Positions 27,234-36,695 are shown, counted from the stretch's first letter. The stretch: 64,000 nt of DNA from Flavobacteriaceae bacterium UJ101 (GCA_001880285.1 CP016269.1:2056501-2120500); one strand, 5' to 3'. The notes: a model not told the origin generated them from the sequence alone. Translations and numbers: made by a program.

Positions 27234-27241
27234 TATTTTTG
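27234..27241 (+). promoter_or_regulatory. TAnnTTTG promoter element of menB
   Basis: TATTTTTG, 31 bp before the menB ATG. No -33 TTG at the expected distance. Confidence 0.4.
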
Positions 27242-27272
27242 ATAAGTTAATTTGTAGTTTTAAATTATTAGA

Positions 27273-28115
27273 ATGAGTAAAATAGAATGGCAAACTGTTA
27301 AGGAGTTTGAAGATATTACATATAAAAGATGTGGAGCTGTAGCTCGTATTGCTTTTAATAGACCTGAGGTGAGAAACGCCTTTCGTCCTAAAACAACCAG
27401 TGAATTATATGAAGCCTTTTATGATGTACATGAAGATCCTTCGATAGGTGTTGTTCTCTTATCTGGGGAAGGACCATCACTTAAGGATGGTATTTTTTCA
27501 TTTTGTAGTGGAGGAGATCAGAAAGTAAGAGGACATAAAGGATATGTAGGAGAAGATGGAAGACATCGATTGAATATTCTAGAAGTACAAAGATTGATTC
27601 GTTTTATGCCAAAAGTAGTGATTGCAGTTGTTCCAGGTTGGGCTGTTGGAGGAGGTCATAGTCTACATGTAGTATGCGATTTGACCTTGGCTAGTAAAGA
27701 ACATGCCATTTTTAAACAAACAGATGCTGATGTAACCAGCTTTGATGGTGGTTATGGTTCTGCTTATCTTGCTAAAATGGTTGGACAAAAGAAAGCACGC
27801 GAAATTTTCTTTTTAGGTAGAAATTATTCTGCACAAGAAGCATATGAAATGGGTATGGTAAATGCTGTAATTCCTCATGAAGAGTTGGAAGAGACTGCTT
27901 TTGATTGGGCCCAAGAAATATTAGAAAAATCTCCAACTTCAATCAAAATGTTGAAATTTGCAATGAACTTAACAGATGATGGGATGGTTGGACAACAAGT
28001 TTTTGCAGGAGAAGCAACGCGTTTGGCTTATATGTCTGATGAAGCGAAAGAAGGTCGTGATGCATTTTTAGAAAAACGTAAACCCAATTTTGATAAAAAT
28101 GGATGGGTTTCTTAA
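27273..28115 (+). CDS. menB: 1,4-dihydroxy-2-naphthoyl-CoA synthase
   Basis: Crotonase-fold enzyme that cyclises o-succinylbenzoyl-CoA in menaquinone synthesis. 280 residues. Identifying segments: FSFCSGGDQKVRG (oxyanion region, 76-87), PGWAVGGGHSLHVVCDLT (121-138) and the MenB-specific VTSFDGGYGS (154-163), then AREIFFLGRNYSAQEAYEMGMVN. It acts in the same pathway as UbiE/MenG at 8.9 kb. Other men genes are not in the window. A bidirectional hairpin terminator follows. Confidence 0.97.
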   Translation: MSKIEWQTVKEFEDITYKRCGAVARIAFNRPEVRNAFRPKTTSELYEAFYDVHEDPSIGVVLLSGEGPSLKDGIFSFCSGGDQKVRGHKGYVGEDGRHRLNILEVQRLIRFMPKVVIAVVPGWAVGGGHSLHVVCDLTLASKEHAIFKQTDADVTSFDGGYGSAYLAKMVGQKKAREIFFLGRNYSAQEAYEMGMVNAVIPHEELEETAFDWAQEILEKSPTSIKMLKFAMNLTDDGMVGQQVFAGEATRLAYMSDEAKEGRDAFLEKRKPNFDKNGWVS

Positions 28116-28141
28116 TTATATTGATAAAAGATAAAAAATAG

Positions 28142-28167
28142 AAAAAGTACCTTAATGGTACTTTTTT
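28142..28167. terminator. bidirectional terminator between menB and the YCF48-like gene
   Basis: AAAAAGTACC / GGTACTTTTT perfect 10-bp stem with a 5-nt loop, running into the stop of the convergent gene. Confidence 0.85.
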
Positions 28168-29191
28168 ATTGAATTAATTTCCCAATATTTCCATCTTTTC
28201 CTGCTAAAAATACTGTTGTACCTTGCTTAGCTTTTTTACAAACATTAAATGATTTATCTGAAATATTTTCCCAATGTAATCCTTGGTCAACTGAGAAGTC
28301 AACACCGTTTATTCCGCAAGTAATGGCCTTTCTTTTGTTGAGTATTGCAACAGAACTTCTGTAACCAGAAGGTGATTTGAAAATTGGACTAAAAAAGATT
28401 TCTTCTGTTTCAAAATTAATGGAAAACAATGCAACATTTTGAGTGTTGATATCAGGTTGCGTGTAATCACCGCCTACAATAATACCAAAGTTATGCTCAA
28501 AATTATAATCTAAAGCATTAGCTCCTGAGCTTTTATTCCCTTGCATAATAGGAATTTTTTCGTAAAAAGGATTTTCTTGTATAACAATTAAACGAGATTG
28601 GGAACCACCTGTAACCATTAACATGTGGTTGTGGTTAAGAGCTATGATATTTGATCCGCTTGCTGCAAAGAAAAATTCGTCTTTTTGTAAAGTTGGAAAG
28701 AAAAATTCTTTTAAATCAAGAGGCAATTCATTCCATTGATTATCGATGTCTTCAGAAAAACGAATGTAAGGGTAATCATCTAAAGGGTCACCTAATAATA
28801 TGCCTCGTTTTACTGACATGAAATCAATAGCATTGAAAAATACTCCTTTTGTTTCATCTCGAAAAATTTCACGCCAGCTTTTTCCACCATCAGTAGTTTT
28901 TAAAAGTAAACCAGGTTCTGTAATTCCCATAGCAATAGCACATGAATCGTTAAAAGCTTCTATGTCACGAAAATCAACTGTATTATAACCTTTTGGAGAA
29001 AACCATTGAAATGTTTTTCCAGCATCAAGGCTTTTCCCAATTGTTCCTTTCGAACCGCTTACCCATAAAACCGAATCAGAAACAATAGATAAACCTCGAA
29101 AAGAAATGTCTTTTTTTTCCTGATTGATTAATTCGATTTTTTGAGCTTTTAAAAAAGTAAATAGAGACAAAATAAAAAAAAGTCGAATCAT
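28166..29191 (-). CDS. exported YCF48/BNR-repeat protein
   Basis: 341 residues. A signal peptide (MIRLFFILSLFTFLKAQ) leads into a beta-propeller made of YCF48/BNR-type repeats: SDSVLWVSGSKGTIGKSLDAG, ITEPGLLLKTTDGGKSWREIF, and GVDFSVDQGLHWENI. Such proteins are usually annotated as photosystem II assembly factor-like or oxidoreductase. The plant-like activity does not apply here and the function is unknown. It shares the BNR repeat type with the giants at 55-63 kb but is a separate subgroup. Confidence 0.85.
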   Translation of the reverse strand: MIRLFFILSLFTFLKAQKIELINQEKKDISFRGLSIVSDSVLWVSGSKGTIGKSLDAGKTFQWFSPKGYNTVDFRDIEAFNDSCAIAMGITEPGLLLKTTDGGKSWREIFRDETKGVFFNAIDFMSVKRGILLGDPLDDYPYIRFSEDIDNQWNELPLDLKEFFFPTLQKDEFFFAASGSNIIALNHNHMLMVTGGSQSRLIVIQENPFYEKIPIMQGNKSSGANALDYNFEHNFGIIVGGDYTQPDINTQNVALFSINFETEEIFFSPIFKSPSGYRSSVAILNKRKAITCGINGVDFSVDQGLHWENISDKSFNVCKKAKQGTTVFLAGKDGNIGKLIQ

Positions 29192-29232
29192 AATGTTTAG
29201 AATTAGACCTCAATATATAAAAACAACAAATA

Positions 29233-29270
29233 AAAAGCTATATTTATTTATATTAAAATATAGCTTTTTG
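29233..29270 (-). terminator. intrinsic terminator of ccsBA
   Basis: AAAAAGCTATATTT / AAATATAGCTTTTT 14-bp perfect inverted repeat, 10-nt loop, downstream of ccsBA on the minus strand. Confidence 0.8.
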
Positions 29271-29290
29271 TATGATAAAAGTATTTTTAA

Positions 29291-32200
29291 TTAATTTTTC
29301 TTAATGAATTGTTGCTCATTTCTGTTAGCAAAGAAGGCTAAAATTAAAATGACAATGATAAGAGGTCCTGCCCATTCTAAAATTGGAATAGGATCTCCTG
29401 CTCCATAAGAGTGCATTCCTGATAAGAAGTAATTTACTCCTAAGAAAGTCATTAGAATAGAGGCAAAAGAAAAAATGGCAGCAATATTGTATGCAAAATA
29501 ACCTCGAAGTCCAGGAACTAAACGCATATGAGCAACTACAGCATAAACAAACATACTAATAAAGGCCCAAGTTTCTTTTGGATCCCAACTCCAATAACGT
29601 CCCCAGCTTTCGTTTGCCCAAACACCGCCTAAGAAAGTACCAATGGATAGAGCGTAAAGCCCAACCATCATAGATAACTCTGAAATAGCAGTTAATTCTT
29701 TAATGTTTAATGTTAATTTTTTATAATTATCTTTTTTTCGAATACACATTAATATTAGGTTAACGAGTCCAACAATAAAACTTAAACCTAAAAATCCATA
29801 ACTCGAAACAATAACAGCAACATGTACTACTAGCCAATACGATTTTAAAACAGGAACAAGATTTGTAACTGTAGGGGACATAACACTTAAAAATGAAAAT
29901 GCCATCAAAAGAACAGTCATTAATGAGCCTGAAGACAAAACAAAATAGTTTTTATAGGCAAAAATAATACTCGATAATAAAGTACACCATGCAACAAATA
30001 TAATAGCTTCATAACCATTACTCCATGGGGCATGTCCTGAGATATACCATCTGGCAGCTAAACCAATAGTGTGAAGTACAAAAGTTATTATAATGAAGAA
30101 ACTTAATATATTTCCAATCGTTGTAATATATTTTTTGTCACTATATAGATTTAAAAATGCTAAAATGATTAAGAAAGATCCTAAAATAGCATAAAGAATA
30201 ATACATACTTTAAAAATAGGGAATTTGTTATATAAAATCTCTAATTCAATTTTTTCTTTAGAAGGCAATTCAATGTCTTCAGTACGCTGAAAATCAGCTA
30301 TTTTTTGAAGATTTTCATTGGGTTTTGACCAGTCTTTTGTTTCTCGTGCTTTTAAAATAGAGTTAAAGTAATCACTTATAAAGATTTGTCCTTCTTTGAA
30401 TAATTCTCCGTCATGTGTTGCCCAGCTATTCCAGTCGTTATTATGTGCTTTTAAATCAGGAATTACCCAAAAATAACTACCATTTCCTATTCCTTCAATA
30501 GTACTTAAACGTTGAATTACTTTCAATACTTCTTTATCAAAATCACTACGTTCAGCCTCTGATTTATTGAAAGATTCTTCATAAACATCATATAATGATT
30601 TAGCAGTAGGATTTTCAGGATCTTTTTTTACCAAATCAACCATAGAGGTATACCATTTACCATTTTTTTCTATGGCATGTGTGATACTTTTAAGTTCTTC
30701 ACCTCCTTTTTTACCAACCAATATTATAGGCTGATTAAACCATTTAGAAGTTTCAAAAGTCATTGATAAATAAACCTGAACAGCATTTAATGAATCAATT
30801 TTATCACTTCCGTGTATTTCACCAATTAATTCTTTTGCATAAGTATGAATGGGTTTAATACGCCCTTGCTGATCTTGAACTAATACTTTTCCTAATTTTT
30901 TAGCATGTTCAGAATCGATAGTGAACGAATTTGTAAAACCATGATTAAAAGTTTGCCCTCCATGAGCTGCTTCAGATTGAGCTGTCTCGGTTTTATGAAC
31001 AGATCCATCAGTATGTATGTGAGTATCAGAAGGATTTTTACCATGCATATCAATTTCATGAGTGCCTGGAGCATCTGGTTTAACAGGGTTATGATTAGCG
31101 TTATGAACTGTTCCATCTTCGTGAACATGAGTTTCTTCTTGTTGGTTAACAGGATTATGGTTAGCATCATGTACTGTACCGTCTTCGTGAACATGAGTTT
31201 CAGTTTGTTTTTCTTTAACGACTGACTCAGTACTAGTTTGCGCATTTAATGCTCCAACAGAAAGAAGAGTAGCTATAACTAAGCTTGCTTTTCGTTTTTT
31301 GATAGAGTTTAAAACATGACGTACTTTACTGAAATAACTTCCTTTCCAGACTATAGTTAAAATCATACCTAATGTCATAACAAAATAACCTATATAAGTT
31401 ATTAATGTTCCCCAGAAATCAGCATTTACCGATAAAACTGTGGTTTGTTTTCCTTCGGGAGAAATGATATAAGAAGATTGAAAAAAGCGATAACCTTTGT
31501 AATCTAACACATTATTCATGAATATACGATAAGGAAATTTAGTTTCTCCATCTATAACGGTTACTTCACTGGCAAAAGAGGAAGGGTTTTCAGAACCTGG
31601 ATATTTTTCCAATTGAAAATCGTTCAACCGAATTTTAAAAGGCATTTTATATTTAGGGTCTAACCAAGAAGAACCATAACCTAAACTAATATTCAATCCA
31701 TTGATTTCATAAGTAGGACTATAAGTTGTATTAAATTGACGTCCCATGAACGATATTTTTTTAGTTTCTTTTCCTGATTTTAATTCTCCAATAACTAAGT
31801 TATCAATTTCTGTAGGTAGAATAACGAAACGAGCTTTATCGGTAGTATATAAAATTTGTTCAATTTTAGTTAACTCATTGGCTTTAACATTACCAGAATC
31901 ATTTTTCATCATGTTAAAAAAACCAAAATCATAAGGTGCTTGTAAATATAATTCATTGTCCTTTTCAATAATATTCATTATAGATTTATCAGTACTTTCG
32001 TATCCTAATTTTTGACCATCAAACTCGATAATATCACCTTTTAATAAGATTTCAGATTCTCGGACGGCTTCTCCACCATTTTGTCCTCCCATTTTAGTAA
32101 TAACCTCTACACCGGGATGTCCTTTTGAATATTTTTTTTGAATATAATCTAGTACACGAAATTCAACAGTTTTGTCCCCATAATGAATAGTTTTTTCAAA

Positions 32201-32641
32201 ATCTTTATGAAAAGGAGATAAAATATAGGCATCTTCACCATAATAAGGTCGTTTACCATCTTCTTTTACCATATATTTGAAAAAAGATTTGTACGAACGA
32301 ATAATATCTGCTGATTCACCTTCAGCAATATCCATCTGCCCTTCAAAGCTATGATAACGTGAGATAAAAGCCCCGATAAACATGATAATGAACGAAACAT
32401 GTAATAATAAAGTAGGAAGCTTTTTCCATGTATATAATTTATAACGTTCTATATTTCCAATAAAATTAAGGATTAATAAAACCATGATTAATTCAAACCA
32501 CTTGGTTTTGTATATCCAAGCTTGAGCTGTCGGTGTTCCATACCATGATTCTACAAAAGTTGCAATTCCCATTGTCGTTGCAAAGACAATGAGTAATAAG
32601 GTCATGGTTCTAGTTGAAAATAATATTTGGAAGAATTTCAT
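29291..32641 (-). CDS. ccsBA: fused cytochrome c biogenesis protein CcsB-CcsA with His-rich insert
   Basis: 1116 residues. System II cytochrome c maturation protein that exports heme and attaches it to apocytochromes in the periplasm. The N-terminal ResB/CcsB half opens with helices at about 12-30, 48-64 and 72-95 followed by a large periplasmic domain, closing with a helix near 412-430. The C-terminal CcsA half (from about 810) carries the heme-handling WWD region WANESWGRYWSWDPKE near residues 1010-1030 and conserved periplasmic His residues. Between the halves is a hydrophobic, signal-like segment (about 447-468, ending ALNAQ) and a His-rich region with 22-residue repeats (about 480-550), unusual for the family. 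Long fused CcsBA is normal in Bacteroidota. No adjacent cytochrome gene. Confidence 0.95.
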   Translation of the reverse strand: MKFFQILFSTRTMTLLLIVFATTMGIATFVESWYGTPTAQAWIYKTKWFELIMVLLILNFIGNIERYKLYTWKKLPTLLLHVSFIIMFIGAFISRYHSFEGQMDIAEGESADIIRSYKSFFKYMVKEDGKRPYYGEDAYILSPFHKDFEKTIHYGDKTVEFRVLDYIQKKYSKGHPGVEVITKMGGQNGGEAVRESEILLKGDIIEFDGQKLGYESTDKSIMNIIEKDNELYLQAPYDFGFFNMMKNDSGNVKANELTKIEQILYTTDKARFVILPTEIDNLVIGELKSGKETKKISFMGRQFNTTYSPTYEINGLNISLGYGSSWLDPKYKMPFKIRLNDFQLEKYPGSENPSSFASEVTVIDGETKFPYRIFMNNVLDYKGYRFFQSSYIISPEGKQTTVLSVNADFWGTLITYIGYFVMTLGMILTIVWKGSYFSKVRHVLNSIKKRKASLVIATLLSVGALNAQTSTESVVKEKQTETHVHEDGTVHDANHNPVNQQEETHVHEDGTVHNANHNPVKPDAPGTHEIDMHGKNPSDTHIHTDGSVHKTETAQSEAAHGGQTFNHGFTNSFTIDSEHAKKLGKVLVQDQQGRIKPIHTYAKELIGEIHGSDKIDSLNAVQVYLSMTFETSKWFNQPIILVGKKGGEELKSITHAIEKNGKWYTSMVDLVKKDPENPTAKSLYDVYEESFNKSEAERSDFDKEVLKVIQRLSTIEGIGNGSYFWVIPDLKAHNNDWNSWATHDGELFKEGQIFISDYFNSILKARETKDWSKPNENLQKIADFQRTEDIELPSKEKIELEILYNKFPIFKVCIILYAILGSFLIILAFLNLYSDKKYITTIGNILSFFIIITFVLHTIGLAARWYISGHAPWSNGYEAIIFVAWCTLLSSIIFAYKNYFVLSSGSLMTVLLMAFSFLSVMSPTVTNLVPVLKSYWLVVHVAVIVSSYGFLGLSFIVGLVNLILMCIRKKDNYKKLTLNIKELTAISELSMMVGLYALSIGTFLGGVWANESWGRYWSWDPKETWAFISMFVYAVVAHMRLVPGLRGYFAYNIAAIFSFASILMTFLGVNYFLSGMHSYGAGDPIPILEWAGPLIIVILILAFFANRNEQQFIKKN
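30993..31205 (-). repeat. His-rich 22-residue (66-bp) repeats within ccsBA
   Basis: Two units beginning THVHEDGTVHxANHNPV are exactly 66 bp apart: the + strand string CGTGAACATGAGTTTC occurs at 31120 and 31186. A third degenerate unit reads THIHTDGSVHKTE. Together they give over a dozen histidines, with another HGG...NHG stretch just after. Confidence 0.9.
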
Positions 32642-32766
32642 TTTTTTTAGATTAAAATTGAACTCAAATTTACGTAATCTAAAAATTTTAAGAATTAAAT
32701 TCGATTATTTTTTTTAATAAGAGTATCAAAATAGGGTGTAATTATTTTCTAAACGTTTTGAAATCG

Positions 32767-32774
32767 TATATTTG
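32767..32774 (+). promoter_or_regulatory. TAnnTTTG promoter element of pnuC
   Basis: TATATTTG, 55 bp before the pnuC ATG, in the 188-bp divergent gap with ccsBA. No TPP or NAD-II type riboswitch could be recognised in the leader. Confidence 0.45.
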
Positions 32775-32829
32775 TGGCACAAATTGTGATGTATGATAAT
32801 AATCAGTCAGGAAAAAATTGATTAATTAA

Positions 32830-33606
32830 ATGGATTCGTTAAAAATAAGATCACTGTTAAGACAGTTAGTTCAATCAGAACACTTAGATATTTTTTCAGC
32901 AATTTTAATTTTAGGAGTAACACTATGGAGAGGGTTTCATGAAACCATATATTATAATGGAGAAATTCAGTTTGGAATACCTATTTCTGAATTGAGTGAT
33001 TATATTGAGAAAGGAGCTTTCCCTTTAGGGATTTTTTCTATTATAGGTGCTGTATTTTCAGTAATGGCAACACGTTTGGTAGGGAAGCAAAATAATTGGG
33101 GAAACTTTATAGCAATTGTTACAACAATTTCATCAGGGATAATTGATTATATGTTTGGAAATCATTCAGCAATTATTACATATCCTTTGACTTTTTTAAT
33201 CCATTCTTTCGCCTCTTATAACTGGAGTAAAGGAGAAAAAATCAGAAAAATTGATATTTGGTATGCAATTATTGTAGGTGGAGGTTTATGTATAGCATTT
33301 GGTATTGTATATTTAGGATTTTATCTTTTTGGTGGAGATTTTGAATTATACCCTTGGGTTTCTTTAATCTTTGGACTTTCAATTGGGGCAAATATTGCAA
33401 ATGCATTAAAATATGAAGAAACATGGTTGAGTTGGATGATTTATAATTTTCTTCAATTAATAAAAGCAATTATTCAATTAAATTTAGCCAATGTAGTAAA
33501 ATATATATTTTATCTATTTAATGCATTATTTACGTTTCTTGATTGGAAACTAAATGGAGATGTAGTAAAGGATAGTGAATTAGAATTAGTTGAAGTTTCA
33601 AAGTAA
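32830..33606 (+). CDS. pnuC: PnuC-family nicotinamide riboside/mononucleotide transporter
   Basis: 258 residues with seven or eight predicted helices. The C-terminal part has the PnuC signature: ETWLSWMIYNFLQLIKAI (W and N of the substrate site), then KYIFYLFNALFTFLDWK. The family moves vitamin-type substrates by facilitated diffusion trapped by a kinase. Bacteroidota have PnuC-like members for NR, thiamine (PnuT) and riboflavin (PnuX). No TPP riboswitch is seen here, which argues mildly for the nicotinamide riboside type, but the substrate is not proven. The DUF2911 gene starts 7 bp after its stop. Confidence 0.78.
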   Translation: MDSLKIRSLLRQLVQSEHLDIFSAILILGVTLWRGFHETIYYNGEIQFGIPISELSDYIEKGAFPLGIFSIIGAVFSVMATRLVGKQNNWGNFIAIVTTISSGIIDYMFGNHSAIITYPLTFLIHSFASYNWSKGEKIRKIDIWYAIIVGGGLCIAFGIVYLGFYLFGGDFELYPWVSLIFGLSIGANIANALKYEETWLSWMIYNFLQLIKAIIQLNLANVVKYIFYLFNALFTFLDWKLNGDVVKDSELELVEVSK

Positions 33607-33613
33607 TTTTCGA

Positions 33614-34501
33614 ATGAAAAAATTTTCGTTTTTATTGATATTTTGGAGTATTGGTTTGTTTTGTCAAACAGAAGTAGCTCCACGATTAAGTCCTAAGTCA
33701 ACAGTAATTAGTACAGTAGGTTTTACCGAGATACGAATCGATTATAGTAGCCCAGGAGTTAAAGGGAGAAAAGTTTTTGGAGATTTAGAAGGGTATGGAA
33801 CTATTTGGCGTGCCGGGGCTAATGAAGCTACTAAAATTTCATTTTCAACTGATGTGAAAGTAAATGGGCATGCAATTCCGAAAGGATCGTATTCTTTTTT
33901 TGTTATTCCTGAAGTAACCAATGAATGGACATTAATTTTTAATAAAGAAGCAAATCAATGGGGAAGTGCCTCTTATGACCCTGAAAAAGATTTTTTACGT
34001 TTGGTTATAGAGCCTGATTTTACTCAGGAATCTAGAGAACGCTTGATTTATGATATTCAAAGTAATGGGATTGATAAAGCTGTAGTACAATTGTATTGGA
34101 GTTTGTTAAAGTTACCTTTTGTAGTTGAAGTTGATTTCATGAAAGATGTTGAAAATCAACTTCAAAAAGCATTGGAAGAACAGAAAGAAGGAGATGAATG
34201 GCGTCCCTATTATAATTTAGCTAATTTCTTTTCAAGACCAAATTACAGTCATCCTAAAGCTGAAGATTGGATTGATAAAGTATTGATTGATTTGGAAAAA
34301 TCAACAGGTGAAGATAAAGAAAGTAATCTAGATAGAGCATACTGGGTAAAAGCAAAATTATTGGCTAAGAATAATGAAAAGGAGCAAGCTCGAAGTTTAT
34401 TTGAACAAATTAGTACAGGTGAACGGTCTCAATTTATTCAGGATAATATAGGAAGAATGCAAAATATTGCTGCAGGTTGGGTCACTGCTTCAATTCAATA
34501 A
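33614..34501 (+). CDS. exported DUF2911 protein
   Basis: 295 residues from the ATG at 33614; the open frame begins earlier at a TTG inside pnuC, but this start gives a clean signal peptide (MKKFSFLLIFWSIGLFCQ). The DUF2911 domain follows: RLSPKSTVISTVGFTEIRID, GYGTIWRAGANEATKISFS and GSYSFFVIPEVTNEWTLIFN, with the typical N-W-G. C-terminal helices (about 180-295) look TPR-like. The function of DUF2911 is unknown. Its stop directly abuts the stop of the convergent gene. Confidence 0.88.
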   Translation: MKKFSFLLIFWSIGLFCQTEVAPRLSPKSTVISTVGFTEIRIDYSSPGVKGRKVFGDLEGYGTIWRAGANEATKISFSTDVKVNGHAIPKGSYSFFVIPEVTNEWTLIFNKEANQWGSASYDPEKDFLRLVIEPDFTQESRERLIYDIQSNGIDKAVVQLYWSLLKLPFVVEVDFMKDVENQLQKALEEQKEGDEWRPYYNLANFFSRPNYSHPKAEDWIDKVLIDLEKSTGEDKESNLDRAYWVKAKLLAKNNEKEQARSLFEQISTGERSQFIQDNIGRMQNIAAGWVTASIQ

Positions 34502-34996
34502 TTATTGTAATGACTTTTTCACAAAACGAATCATACTTTTAGTATGTTCTTTTGAATATTCTTGTCCTATCTTAGAGGCAATATAGGTCACTAAAATAAT
34601 GAATATACCTAAAAGATTAAACCAAATAAAGTAAGAAGATTTTCCTAAAGTTAATTCAACAATTCCATACATCCCGATAAAAAGAATAATACTGGAACCT
34701 AAACCGTACAAAAACATAAAAAATGTCCAAACGTTGGGGTGAGGACCAAATAATCCACTTAGAAAAATTTCACCATCTTCTTCTTCGACTCGCAGCGTTA
34801 GTTGTGGATGCCAATATTGGTCACGATCTTTTCGTAAACGAATTATAGTACGATCTTGATTAATAATTCCTTGATATAAGTTGTTTTCGTCTTGTAAGAT
34901 TTTTTGAAAACGGGCGTGCATCTCTTCTTTAGTGAAAGGTATTTTAATAGAAAACCTTGGACGTGATGGTGTAAAGTTAACTTTGATTGGATCCAT
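34502..34996 (-). CDS. membrane protein, GTP-pyrophosphokinase-unrelated hypothetical
   Basis: 164 residues from the ATG at 34994-34996, chosen because the upstream 27 codons look non-coding (MDLYNSSSFQPFSG). Soluble N-terminal 85 residues (VNFTPSRPRFSIKIPFTKEEMHARF and IIRLRKDRDQYWHPQLTLRVEEEDGE) precede two helices (about 89-114 and 121-145) and a basic tail. I do not recognise a named family. It is last in a run with yraN and the LD-carboxypeptidase, all on the minus strand. Confidence 0.65.
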   Translation of the reverse strand: MDPIKVNFTPSRPRFSIKIPFTKEEMHARFQKILQDENNLYQGIINQDRTIIRLRKDRDQYWHPQLTLRVEEEDGEIFLSGLFGPHPNVWTFFMFLYGLGSSIILFIGMYGIVELTLGKSSYFIWFNLLGIFIILVTYIASKIGQEYSKEHTKSMIRFVKKSLQ

Positions 34997-35086
34997 ATAG
35001 TAGTATAGTTTGTTTCTATTAAAATAGGAATTTTTTCCAGAAAATGGCTGAAATGATGAAGAATTATATAAATCCAATCCAAAAAA

Positions 35087-35449
35087 TCAGAAATGAGGGC
35101 GAAAAGCATCAGGAATATGATTCATTCTCCATTTTGTACCCTTTTTAATTAATGTAATAATATCAAATTGAACTTCAATATTTAAATTATGTTGAATAGT
35201 ATACTCATGAGCTGTTTCTATAAGAAGTTTTCTCTTTTTAAAATTGACAGCATCTTCAGGTTTAGCAACTTCATCATAACTTCTTGTTTTAACTTCAACG
35301 ATATAAAGAATATTCTTTCGTTTTGCAATAATATCAATTTCAGCCTTTTTGAAACGCCAACGTTCTTCTAAAATAGTATATCCTTTTTCTTTAAGATATC
35401 GTTTAGCATAGTATTCTCCTTCAACGCCTAATTCATAGCTTTCAGACAT
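35087..35449 (-). CDS. YraN-family (UPF0102) predicted endonuclease
   Basis: 120 residues. The restriction-endonuclease-like core is visible: GVEGEYYAKRYLKEKGY with E11, then AEIDIIAKRKNILYIVEVKTR giving D39, E52 and K54 (the D...ExK triad). Activity of the family is largely unproven; archaeal-like members are Holliday-junction or single-strand nucleases. It starts 36 bp after the LD-carboxypeptidase stop and probably shares its transcript. Confidence 0.92.
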   Translation of the reverse strand: MSESYELGVEGEYYAKRYLKEKGYTILEERWRFKKAEIDIIAKRKNILYIVEVKTRSYDEVAKPEDAVNFKKRKLLIETAHEYTIQHNLNIEVQFDIITLIKKGTKWRMNHIPDAFRPHF

Positions 35450-35485
35450 AGGTTTTTAAATTTTAAGAAGAAAGATACGAAAAAA

Positions 35486-36388
35486 TTAAAACTTTAGAGA
35501 TACCATATTATTTTCAATGGTTAATTGACATTCTTTATTGAAAATTAGAGCTCTATTATCATCTATATGACCTGCTGGAAAATTAAAAATAATAGGATAA
35601 TCATATTCATAACATACGTCTAAAATAATTTCTTGAATATTTTTGCCAAAAGGGATTGTGTTATCGTGCATATCACTCATACCTCCCACAAGTAATGCTT
35701 TGATATTTTTTAAAAGATGATTTCGTTTTAAATTTAACATCATGCGGTCAATATGATATAAGTATTCATCTAAATCTTCTATAAATAAAATTTTTCCATC
35801 AGTATCAATAGAGGAAGAGCTGCCTAACAGGCTGTAAATCATAGATAAATTGCCTCCTACTATTTTTCCATTAATTTTGGATTTTGCTTTGTGTACAATG
35901 GTTTTTTGAGTTGTAATATTGTAAAATTCTCCAAATAATATCTTGCGTAATGATTCAAAGGTTTCAGATGTAGCTCTTTTATAATCAATAGGCATTGTAG
36001 CATGTAGCGTTGCGATATTAAAATTTTGATTAATGTGTTCATGGAAAACAGTGATATCTGAATAGCCTATTAACCATTTTGGATTTTGAATAAATTGAGA
36101 GAAATCAAGTTGATCGATAATTCTAACAGAACCATATCCACCACGAGCACACAATATAGCCTTGGCACTAGTATGGTTTAGTGCATTTTGGAAGTCTTCT
36201 AAACGTTCTTGATCGGTTCCTGCATATTGATGGTTTTCTTTTAATATATTTTGTCCTAGTAGTACATGTAACTCCCATTGTTCAAGTAACTGAATAAAAG
36301 GTTGCATTTCTTTTAGGGTTATTTTTCGGGCAGGGGATACCAAAATGATGGAGTCACCTTTTTTTAAAGGTTGTGGTTGAGTGTTCAT
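35486..36388 (-). CDS. LD-carboxypeptidase (peptidase S66 family)
   Basis: 300 residues. Cytoplasmic muramoyl-tetrapeptide carboxypeptidase that trims D-Ala during peptidoglycan recycling. The serine nucleophile is in WLIGYSDITVFH (S110), the glutamate in LFIEDLDEYLYHIDR (E204), and the histidine in FPAGHIDDN (H274), the S66 Ser-Glu-His triad. CARGGYGSVR (80-89) is the other family block. Together with the glucosaminidase and GH25 enzyme it suggests active peptidoglycan turnover. A TACATTTG element (36415-36422, minus strand) lies 27 bp before the start. Confidence 0.93.
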   Translation of the reverse strand: MNTQPQPLKKGDSIILVSPARKITLKEMQPFIQLLEQWELHVLLGQNILKENHQYAGTDQERLEDFQNALNHTSAKAILCARGGYGSVRIIDQLDFSQFIQNPKWLIGYSDITVFHEHINQNFNIATLHATMPIDYKRATSETFESLRKILFGEFYNITTQKTIVHKAKSKINGKIVGGNLSMIYSLLGSSSSIDTDGKILFIEDLDEYLYHIDRMMLNLKRNHLLKNIKALLVGGMSDMHDNTIPFGKNIQEIILDVCYEYDYPIIFNFPAGHIDDNRALIFNKECQLTIENNMVSLKF

Positions 36389-36414
36389 AGAGTAAAAATA
36401 AAAAAATCTGAATT

Positions 36415-36422
36415 CAAATGTA
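36415..36422 (-). promoter_or_regulatory. TAnnTTTG promoter element of the LD-carboxypeptidase
   Basis: Minus strand reads TACATTTG, 27 bp before the ATG. The rest of the 307-bp divergent gap (36389-36695) holds only AT-rich DNA, a short TAACA/TGTTA dyad near 36421-36433, and a near-consensus TACCTTTA at about 36663 before the kinase gene. Confidence 0.4.
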
Positions 36423-36695
36423 ACAAAATGTTATTTTAGCTACTAATACAATAAAGTTTTATAGTATGATACAATTAATCTTGAATATGGCAATAGAAAT
36501 AAGTCAATTTATTTTAAGTAATATTTAACTAAAAATAGAGAGTATATTATAAGTCACTGTAAATCAAGTTTATTTTCTAATCTTGATTATTTCTGCATAA
36601 ATCAATAATAAGTTTTTACTACACGTAATTTAAAAAGATTATAAATTATCAATTAAATTGAATACCTTTAGATAAGTTATTCAAAAAATAGGCTA

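Noticed and set aside
30905-31225. 106-codon plus-strand frame over the His-rich repeats of ccsBA
   Set aside because: Antisense to the repeats, so its own periodic Met/Ser-rich sequence is a by-product of the 66-bp repeat. No promoter or motif.
32642-32829. TPP, NAD-II or preQ1 riboswitch before pnuC
   Set aside because: I looked for the conserved TPP (CTGAGA...ACCTGA) core and other known cores and found none in the 188-bp gap.
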